In this document: in pieces, positions 1-7,917 of the stretch
Position numbering within the stretch: the first letter of the stretch is position 1
Layout of the letters: each line of letters opens with the position of its first letter
NCBI GenBank assembly: GCA_030015575.1
Contig: JASDDO010000026.1
Coordinates: 196,131,739 to 196,195,738, forward strand
DNA from: Agapanthus africanus
Taxonomy: Eukaryota > Streptophyta > Magnoliopsida > Asparagales > Amaryllidaceae
DNA: 64,000 nt
Direction of reading: 5' to 3'
The notes under the pieces: generated by a model
The model's input: only the letters and a program-made list of their open reading frames with translations
Database searches by the model: none
Told to the model about the DNA's origin: nothing
Translations under genes and position numbers: made by a program

Positions 1-876
1 AGAGTTTACTGAAAGACAATTTTCGATTACGAACACACCTGAAGCAGAAGCAACAGCTTGCTTCTTGTCCTTGGCTTTGAAGGCCATACAGTCCTTCTTC
101 CAGTGCCCTTGCTTGTGACAATAAAAGCATTCGTTTATATCCTCTTTCACCCTTCCTGCCTTGTTCGTTCCCTGCACCTTCTTGACCCCGCCTTTCGATT
201 TGGTGGCTTTCATCTTCTTCTTCCCTTTAGCTTTCGCTTTAGATTTAGAAGAGAATACTTGGCCAACATACAGAACGGGGGTCTTCTCCTTTTTCAAGGA
301 GGTCTCTGCCACCCTCAACATGTTGAGGAGCTTTGGAAGATCAGCTTCCATTTCGTGCATGTTGAAGCTAAGCACGAACTGAGAGAAGGTGTGGGGAAGG
401 GACTGCAAAATCAAGTCGATATACAAATCATTCTCTAGAACGCATCCCAGGTTTTCGAGTTCCTCAATGAGGCTGATCATTTTGAGGACGTGCTCTCCTA
501 CAGGCGATCCTGGAGCTAACCTCATCTGGAATAGTTTCCTTGAGGTCTCGTACCTAGCGATACGGGAGTGCTCCCTATACAATTCTTTGCAATGGAGAAA
601 GATGGATATAATATCCATACTCTCGTGCTGTTTCTGGAATTCATTGTTCATGGACGCCAGCACGATACACTTAGCTCGCTCACAGTCTAGATCCCAGGTT
701 TTGCGAACTTCCTTGTAAACAACTGAGGAATCTGGTCCTGGGATAAGGGGAGGAACAGCGGTGGTAACATATGCTACTTTGTCATAAGTCAGTGCAATGT
801 TGACGTTCCTTAGCCAATCTTTATAGTTCTGCCCGGTCAGTATATTTTTTTCAAGTAATAGTTTTAGTCCTGTCAT
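1..876 (-). CDS. gag: Ty1/copia Gag polyprotein, N-terminal part, open at window edge
   Basis: The minus-strand frame is open from the ATG at 874-876 to the window edge, 292 codons without a stop. Gag forms the virus-like particle and binds element RNA. The N-terminus (MTGLKLLLEKN) and the YKDWLRN motif near residues 18-24 are typical of plant copia Gag of the UBN2/retrotran_gag type. A basic lysine-rich stretch precedes a CCHC zinc knuckle (CFYCHKQGHWKKDC) at about residues 250-263. The frame then enters the start of protease (GVFVIENC), so Gag and Pol are in one frame. Residue identity with the C6 gag is high but C6 is broken, so this is the only intact gag in the window. The ATG is preceded by a splice-acceptor-like tract. 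Whether it is expressed cannot be seen; its primer site at 13329 is damaged. Confidence 0.85.
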   Translation of the reverse strand, partial: MTGLKLLLEKNILTGQNYKDWLRNVNIALTYDKVAYVTTAVPPLIPGPDSSVVYKEVRKTWDLDCERAKCIVLASMNNEFQKQHESMDIISIFLHCKELYREHSRIARYETSRKLFQMRLAPGSPVGEHVLKMISLIEELENLGCVLENDLYIDLILQSLPHTFSQFVLSFNMHEMEADLPKLLNMLRVAETSLKKEKTPVLYVGQVFSSKSKAKAKGKKKMKATKSKGGVKKVQGTNKAGRVKEDINECFYCHKQGHWKKDCMAFKAKDKKQAVASASGVFVIENCLSVNS

Positions 877-881
877 GGTAG

Positions 882-908
882 CTGCTAGAGAGAGAGAAAA
901 GAAAACAC
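882..908 (-). promoter_or_regulatory. Pyrimidine tract plus AG just before C1 gag ATG
   Basis: On the minus strand a run of C/T (TTTTCTCTCTCTCTAG) ends in CAG six bases before the gag ATG. It has the form of a plant 3' splice site. The same layout recurs before the gag position of C2, C3, C4 and C6, and as CAA in C9. Splicing is an inference. Confidence 0.45.
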
Positions 909-1366
909 TTAGCATATGCTTCTTGCAAGTTTAGATTGGTTATTAATTTATCTAAACAGGATGGTTCCCACTGTTCCCTCAAATCCTTCTTCAAAACCTA
1001 AAAGAAGAATTAGTCAAGATTTAATCACACGTCACAATACTTGCTTAACCTTTCAGCCAGACCAGTGTTGGTACTTCGAGGGAGGTTTTCCAACGTTTTC
1101 GCAAAGTTCCTTAATTAAATAACCTCTTTCCCCTGGAGGCGTAGCCCCTCTAACACCTTTCCGGACACCTACTTGGTTTATATCTTTGATTGTTAAGTGA
1201 GAAAGTTTCCCGAGATTAATCCTACTTATCAGTGGGATCGGGATCCAACAATCATTGTATGATGTACTAGATGGAAGCTACTCTAGTCACCACACTCCAG
1301 AAGGTATGCTAAATCTGCAAGTTTCCTTTATGTTTGAAACTCCCGATATGATTTTTACCCCAAGCT

Positions 1367-1577
1367 CTTATGACCTTGACGTAGGCCAACAAATCATAAG
1401 ACGCAAGTCAAGTTCTACCCGTCGTTGACCTGATTAATTTAGGTACATCGTACATGCCCTTGACGTAGGCCAACAAGGCTGTACGTTTGTCCTATACTAA
1501 TGCATCTATTTATGCAACAAATAAGCAAACCACACTGCTACCATCCACTATGCCTTGACGTAGGCCAACAAGCATAG
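1367..1577 (-). other. Triple hairpin array in C1 leader
   Basis: Three inverted-repeat units lie at 1367-1400, 1449-1485 and 1548-1577. Each has an inner 5-bp stem of the type TTGGC/GTCAA around the same 4-nt loop CTAC. Each also has its own outer stem: CTTATGA/TCATAAG, CGTAC..GCC/GGC.GTACG and CTATGC/GCATAG. Homologous arrays with changed but still complementary stems occur in C2, C3, C4, C6 and C9. Confidence 0.6.
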
Positions 1578-2550
1578 CATGAATACGATGTGCTGTCTAT
1601 TTGAAACGACAGAGGTTTACGGCTGGTTTTTGGCAAAAAACAATTAACATAGTGAACTTGATATGATCGAAGAAACCATGATAGCCTTTATTAAAAGGAG
1701 TGGTTTAAGCTCCGCATTTAAAATTTGCTTTTTGAAGAAAACCGAGTGGTTTTGAAATTGTTCCAACGATTCAGTTTAGGTTTTATTTTTCTTTGCATTA
1801 AAAATAATGCGTCCCATCATTAACCTATCATTACAGATAACAACGAAAATACAACGTCCTCTTATGCCATCCGCATTCGCCACGAGGTCCCGTAATCACC
1901 CGTTAGGTTACTTAACTAACGGCAGAGCGGGGGCTGGGTTAGCGCGGGTGTAAAACATAAGTGACGTCTAAATAGTTATCATATATAGATATTGTACATT
2001 CGTCAGACGCAATAATAGGCATTCCAGATCACAGATGAACTTTATTGGATTATGCAAGCAATCCGCGTTTCTTTTGAGCCTGCAACGAAAAACGGATTAC
2101 ACAGTTGTGATGAATAGCCATTACCCCTCCCCAGACCCATACGGGTACGGCAAACTACCCGCCAAGTACCCGAAGTGAAGCGGTCTCCCTCAACGACGTG
2201 AGTAGGCTACTAAACACTTCGAAATACCCGGTAGTTTGTGCACCCCACCTTGGGTCTATCCTAGGAGCAAAAACAGTAAAAAGAAATAATACAACGGTGG
2301 CTACAACCGCAACCTGGATGTGCCCCGCAAAATAATATTACAACTTATTACAATTACATCGAATGAATTAATACAATAACCTATCACAAAACCCCGGCTA
2401 ATCATCACAACAATCCAATACAGTTCATAATCACAAACAGTTAAAACATTACAGATATATGCAACCCCATGCCAACCGACATACTAGCAGTTAGGGGATG
2501 TTTACGAACACATAATACAGTTCACAGATATAATCAAATAAGCAAAGATC

Positions 2551-2555
2551 GTATA
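2551..2555. repeat. Target-site duplication of C2 (left copy, gtata)
   Basis: The 5-bp sequence gtata directly before the TG of the C2 5' LTR is repeated at 12938-12942 directly after the CA of the 3' LTR. This fixes both ends of C2 and shows it inserted into the C1 leader. Confidence 0.9.
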
Positions 2556-4758
2556 TGTTAGTTATATGTATGCCCTAGAGACCATTACTATACATAGGAT
2601 GTATATTGTAGTGGATGCTTGGACATATATAGGGAGGACTTTCTTGCTCGACATGATAGTATGCTATCTGGTTACTCTTTACCTTAACGTGTATACTCAT
2701 TGTCTCTCTGTTACATGTTGGTAAAGCCCTTAGGATGTGTAATTGACTACCTGGACTATGATGCAGATCATACTAGTGGGGACGTGGTAGTCCATAAGTA
2801 CATCCTTCAAGGTCCCTAGTCGTGGGTATATCGAGACGGGGCATCGATATACCAGAGTAGACTAGCGTATACCATCTCGACCCATACAGATGGGCGATGG
2901 ATGATCCCATATCCATTGGTGTTTGACATCAGAGATGATATACGGGTGCTCAGTGGAGACTGGGTACACTGGACGGACTCGCCGAGAACTCCTAGATGGT
3001 ATTATACCTTACGTCAGATGGCAGTTCTCTGGTGACACTGGTACAGAGTAGTCTGTTGACCCGAGATCGTCATAGAGTCTTGTGTGGTTCCCACTGTGCT
3101 TTGATTTCCACCTTACCACGTCCAAGAGGGCGTGCAAAACGGTGGTTTTTGGGTACAGTCCCGAATCACATAGAGGCAATGAGCGATAGGAGGGGATTCG
3201 TCTCTCACGGTATAGGGAGTTGATGTTGCGCTGTGTTCGATTGGCTATGACCGGAAATCCCTGGCCAGGGTTGCTGAGAATTACTGGTAAGTGTTACCAG
3301 TAGTTTCTCAAACTGTTATAGACCTCATATCGACACGACTTATCGAACTATTGGGGTCTGACGTTTACCACCCCTAGGCGAGATATGCGACATATCAGAC
3401 GATCAGACCGGACTGTACGGTAGTGTTACTGGTTGGATTCACTGGAGTGTAAGCGGGCTTGCTCGTCGATCTTCTGATCGCTCAATACCCGGGTGGCCGT
3501 TACGTTTAGCAGACCGCTTGCGGCTTGTGGGTGCTTGATATGATCATCACCTGCTGCCGGTGTATTGACGAGTCTTTAGAGTCCTACACAGAGGTTTCCT
3601 GGCTCAAGCGAAACGAAATAGGAGCGCATATGAGATATGTGCGGGACCGAGAATGATACCAGTATGTGATACTGTATTCGACTCTCGCGATTTGTAACAT
3701 TGATCGGTTATATGCATTATAGCCGGGTTATCGGATCAAGTGTTGATTCGATAAGTTGTTACTGTTGATATTAGTCGATTATATGCGATATGACCGGGTC
3801 GTTAAGTCAAGTGTTGATTTAATGATTTAATGTATAATTATATATTTGATATATCACTTTACATTAACTAATATAGGTTCATTTAAATGGATTTTCTCAC
3901 TAGAAGTTCACAAGTTGTATATGTGATATACTTTTGTGCACTTGATTGTATCATGTTTGATGATACATGTTAACTTGGTTAAGTGTAAAGATTAAACCAT
4001 GGTTAAGTTAATGATTAGGGTTTTGCTTTTCTTTCTTATTTAATTATTTATTTATTTTGGAAAGAATAAAGAGAAAATGGTGGCTTTCTTTGTTTGTAGT
4101 TGAATCTTCATGAAGGTTTGACTTTGTAACCTTTTTTGTCTTCATGCTTAACCCTAACCATTTAAACAAACCATGGTCTATTCTCTACACTTAACTAGGG
4201 TTAGGATATGATAAGTATTCATTATTATTTTCTATTTTGAAAATACTTATGATATTCTTTCTTCTTCTTCATCTTCTTCAATGAAGAAAGCTTGACTTCA
4301 TCAATGGTGAATTGATGAAATGAGTGAGAAATCCAATTCTAAAGTGAACCCACTTCCTATTTCTTCATCCTCTACCTCTTGCCAAGTAGTAGAGTGTGTT
4401 TTCTTCACAAGTTTCATGACTTGGTGAAGTTGGAGCTTGATCTAGCGATGCCTCGACGTAGATCATCTTCGGCATCGTCGTCGATGACCTAGCCCGCTTT
4501 TTCTCCGATTAAGCCGACGCTAGAGCCCAAGATCCGATTTGTACAGCGAGGAGACATCATCGTGGAGCCATGGAGGTGGAGAACCGGATCTACAAAGGTT
4601 GTATTTCCGTTTACCATTTAGTTAAGTTGTTAACTAGTTTCTTTTTCGCCTAAACTTCTAGCCAACGATCCGTATTAGGGTTTCTCGGCACCGTAATTTT
4701 TGAAATTGGCATGGTTGATGCCTTGTGAGACCTCTTGAGAGTGCCTAGGAACCCTACA
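2556..4758 (+). repeat. C2 5' LTR
   Basis: The LTR runs from TGTTAGTTATATG to ACCCTACA and is followed by the primer site. It is 2203 bp, with TG...CA ends. An inverted repeat at about 3624-3643 (GCGCATAT/ATATGTGC) lies in the upstream half. The copy lacks the 20-bp duplication seen in the 3' LTR. Confidence 0.92.
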
Positions 4759-4759
4759 G

Positions 4760-4771
4760 TGGTATCAGAGC
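4760..4771 (+). other. C2 primer-binding site (initiator tRNA-Met)
   Basis: TGGTATCAGAGC lies one base after the LTR end. It is complementary to the 3' end of plant initiator tRNA-Met, the usual primer of copia reverse transcription. Confidence 0.92.
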
Positions 4772-4957
4772 CTAGCTAGAGCCTTAGGCGAAGTCTAGAC
4801 GACGTTTGAAATCCGAACGAACCTGAAAACCTAACTCCAAAATGCTCTCTGGAAATTTTCTGAAAATTTGGATTTTTGTGAATTAAAAATATGCAGAAAA
4901 TTAAGCAGGGTCTTATTTGAATTACTGTGAAAACGAGGGTCTAATTCGAATATTCCA

Positions 4958-5004
4958 CCGCGGAACCGCGGCACAAGCCTGCAAGTGCGGCGGTTCCGCG
5001 GCCG
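4958..5004 (+). other. GC-rich hairpin with palindromic arms, C2 leader
   Basis: Arm CCGCGGAACCGCGGC and a near-complementary arm GCGGCGGTTCCGCGGCC are separated by about 14 bases. Each arm is itself palindromic. It lies about 200 nt after the primer site. Equivalent hairpins occur at 13085-13135 (C1), 21489-21536 (C3) and 51522-51569 (C6). Confidence 0.65.
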
Positions 5005-5292
5005 TTCTGTCTTCTTGTCCAATGATCTCTGCACAGTAATTCATATAATTGAATGCTATATTTTCTGGGAATTTTTATTCTGACTTTACAATTGAGTATT
5101 CTGGGGTTGTATTGGGAATCAAAGATTCGATCGGATTATCAGATTTTGTCTGTGTGGCTTTCCGGATAATTTTTGAATATGTTAAAAGGTTCGACCGGAT
5201 ATAAATACCCAACTTTTCCCCTGCCGGAAAATTTCCAAGTGTTGGATTTTTCCGAGGTTTAATCACGTTCTAAGTAGTGCAAGTAACACGAT

Positions 5293-5423
5293 GGTCCCTC
5301 TAGAAGACAACAAACCTTAACTCGATTATCTGACCGTCTTGAACTGCCCTTTGAACCTTCGGGTTTGGGGCAGTACGGCGTGCCACATGTGAGGCGTTGG
5401 CTTGACCCTTCTACGGCTGGACC
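5293..5423 (+). other. Leader block shared by C2, C6 and L1
   Basis: This ~130-bp block begins GGTCCCTCTAGAAG and ends CTTCTACGGCTGGACC. It recurs in the C6 leader (51138-51271, reverse) and in the internal region of L1 (31107-31232). I do not recognise its origin. Confidence 0.6.
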
Positions 5424-6880
5424 GTTGGTACTGAGGCACGAACTGAATGTTTTTAGACTTGTTTCATGTGTTGATCTGTATCGAGAAAACTTGGGTGTTT
5501 GAATGTTCGATCCAGAAGTTTAACATTTTCTATTTTATATGGAATTTGATACAACAATTGGAATTCACAAATAGTTATGAGATAACTGAATGAATGTTAT
5601 AAATCTAGCGGTTTAGTCTCACTTGATCGGTTGCCACGAAATTTTGATGTGATCAAAAGTCCGTCGCAATCACGTAGCGTACGCGGATACTCGCCGGATA
5701 AACTTAATAGACAGCCTCGCTCCATAGCCCCGACCAAGTGACTGTAGGATAACCCCGTCGCCGAAAGCATCCGTTCGGGTGCTCGCGGCAGCGGTGTTCC
5801 GCCTTGGTGCACTTCGTCGACGGCGTCGGGGGTGCAGCCGCCTACTAAAGTTTGCGACGAGCATTCGATCAAAATGTCGGGAATCCTGTTGAATTGCCCG
5901 ACTTGATATTGAAAAGAGTTTTCGATAATGAGACTAAAATGCGGGGTTTATAATTGTTAGGCATGTGATGTCTAAGTAATTCATTTGGTCAGGCATGAGA
6001 TGTCTGAGGTGGTTGCGGATTCCAACTGTTGTAGTTTTACACTTTTTTTTCTGTGACCGTAAGTGTAATATGTGATATCGCCGTTTTCGTTGCTATATGT
6101 CAACGACAATTGGGATGCGCATATTTACTTACGTTGATGACATGTGATGTTATGTGTTGCTGGATATGTTATATTGGATCGTCGTGTTTGAATAGCCTGG
6201 GGGTTTTTATGTGAGATGAGTGTTTTTCATTTTCATTCATGTAAAAACTTGTATGTAATATTCTTTTATTAGGGCACTTCCAGGTTGCGGAAGATGTCAC
6301 CGTTTGTATATTATTTACTTTTCCGCACTAGGATAGACCCAAGGAGGGGAGCACAAGTAACCGGGTTCTGGAGTCCAATGGGAGACCAACTCGAGGAGTC
6401 GAGTCCGGGTCTCCTAACTCTAGAATTGGTAGGGTTGCTTGCCGCTCTCGTAGGGGTCTAGGGGTGTGGGTTTGGCTATTCATCACGACCGTGGAATCCG
6501 TGTTTTATACTGGCTCGTATTGAAAACACGGACGTCCTAGAATATCCAATATTTCATATGATTTTTCTGCTGCGATATCTGTGATGTGATCATGTGATAT
6601 TCTGTGATGGATACTTTATATAGTATATATGATATATTATATAGGCGTTACTTATGTTTTACACCCGCGCTAGCCCTGCCCCGCTCTGCCGTTAGTTACC
6701 TAACCTAACGGTGCATGAGGGGACATCGAGGCGAATGCGGATGGCATAAGTGTACGTCGTATTTATCTGTGATGTTTAGGTACTTAAATGATGGGACTTC
6801 ATTAATGTGATTAATGAAATAAAAGAAACCTAAGATGTTGTAGAATCGAATCTCAAAATAAAACAGGTAGCTACAGTTCT

Positions 6881-7120
6881 TGCTTTGCACAGCGGTATAT
6901 ATGATATATCCTGCACCTTATTCGATGAGGAAAGGACCGAGATCCCTTCACCGGGAGTGACTCCTTTAGCAATAACTGGCAGATGCTACACACTCGGTTT
7001 GTCTTTTGATTGCTTTTAAGAGTTTTTCCTTTGCACAGTGATATATATGATATATCCCGCATCTCATTCGACGAGGAAAGGACCGACGATCCCTTCACCG
7101 GGAGTGACTCCTTTAGCAAA
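6881..7120 (+). repeat. Duplicated ~93-bp unit in C2 leader
   Basis: Two copies lie at 6881-6972 and 7029-7120. Both begin TTGCACAG and run through ATCCCTTCACCGGGAGTGAC to CTTTAGCAA. C3 and C9 carry the same pair. Each copy includes a small inverted repeat TCAC/GTGA around CGGGA. Confidence 0.7.
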
Positions 7121-7255
7121 ACTAGAAAAGCCTCAAAAACACTCCATTTCAAAATTCATTTGATTCTACAACGATATCAAGTTCATTACGCAATAGGTTT
7201 TCAGAAAAACCTGTCGTAGCCCTCCGTCATTTCAGATGAGTACTAGTTAGTATTC

Positions 7256-7468
7256 GTGCTGCGGTTGTTTGGCATGCGTCAAGGCGTAGTGTACGGTAAC
7301 TAACTAGTGCTTATCTGTTAGCATACGATGCGATTGGATTAGGGTATTCGTACGGCGTTGTTTGGCATGCGTCAAGGGTCGTGCGGGTGGGTTTAATTCA
7401 ATCAAGAAATGTACGGGTTGAACTTGACTAGCGGACTATGGGTTGTTTGGCATGCGTCAAGGTCATAG
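7256..7468 (+). other. Triple hairpin array in C2 leader
   Basis: Units lie at 7256-7292, 7349-7385 and 7436-7468. All three have inner stem TTGGC/GTCAA with loop ATGC. Outer stems are GTGCTGCG/CGTAGTGT (pairing with several G-U), CGTACGGC/GTCGTGCG and CTATG/CATAG. Between units 2 and 3 lies a conserved linker including ACGGGTTGAACTTGAC. Confidence 0.65.
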
Positions 7469-7883
7469 CACGTTAGGGGCAAAATATTATCGGGAATTTC
7501 AACTGTTGAAATTTGCAATGAGATTGCATACCTTCTATGAGATAGTTGGATCCCGATACCCGCTGTGAGTAAGAGTTACTCCTGGGAGAGTTTTATACAT
7601 TACAATTAGCCGATCAAGTTGGTGTCTAGAAAGGTGTTAACGAGGTTACTCCTCTGGGAAAACGAGGTTTACATTAATTAGGTACGTGCGAAAGCACGGG
7701 GGACCTCCCTCAAAGTACCGACACTGGCCTGGCTGAAAGATTGGCGAACTTGTAATGTGTAATTAATCCCGGCTAGTCTTTCCTTTTAGGGTTTGAAGGA
7801 AGATTTGATAAAAAGCAGTGGGAGCCATCCTGATTAGATAAAGTAATAACCAATCTATTCTTTCAACAGCATACGCTGAGTGT

Positions 7884-7903
7884 TTTCTTCTCTCTCTCTC
7901 CAG
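7884..7903 (+). promoter_or_regulatory. Splice-acceptor-like tract before C2 gag position
   Basis: A C/T run ends in CAG 14 bases before an ATG at 7918. It follows the conserved GCTGAGTGTTTTCTT context seen in all copia leaders here. Confidence 0.4.
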
Positions 7904-7917
7904 GTAGCGACCATATC

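Larger units (their letters stand above)
1..2555 (-). mobile_element. Copia element C1, left part (gag and leader)
   Basis: This is the gag and 5' leader of a minus-strand Ty1/copia element. Its pol and 3' LTR lie beyond the left edge. The element is interrupted after 2555 by C2 and resumes at 12943, where its leader end, primer site and 5' LTR follow. The leader (877-2555 plus 12943-13328) is about 2.1 kb and collinear with the leader of C6. It contains the hairpin array (1367-1577), a block around 1870-1960 that also occurs in C2, C3, C6 and C9, and a block around 2100-2260 also seen in C2 and C6. C1 sits inside the internal region of L1. Confidence 0.85.
4772..7917 (+). other. Long 5' leader of C2
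   Basis: About 3.1 kb lies between primer site and gag position with no convincing ORF; the short ORFs present are not conserved. In order it contains a GC-rich hairpin (4958-5004), a block shared with C6 and L1 (5293-5423), a region around 6280-6480 shared with C3 and C6, a short block at 6660-6750 common to C1, C2, C3, C6 and C9, two copies of a 93-bp unit (6881-6972 and 7029-7120), the triple hairpin array (7256-7468) and a pyrimidine tract with CAG (7884-7903). Confidence 0.7.

Noticed and set aside
58-718. Plus-strand ORFs of 73-126 codons across 58-718
   Set aside because: They are shadows of the minus-strand C1 gag, which has clear protein motifs.
4760-4771. tRNA gene at the TGGTATCAGAGC sites
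   Set aside because: Only the 12-base primer complement is present, directly beside LTR ends; no cloverleaf can be formed.
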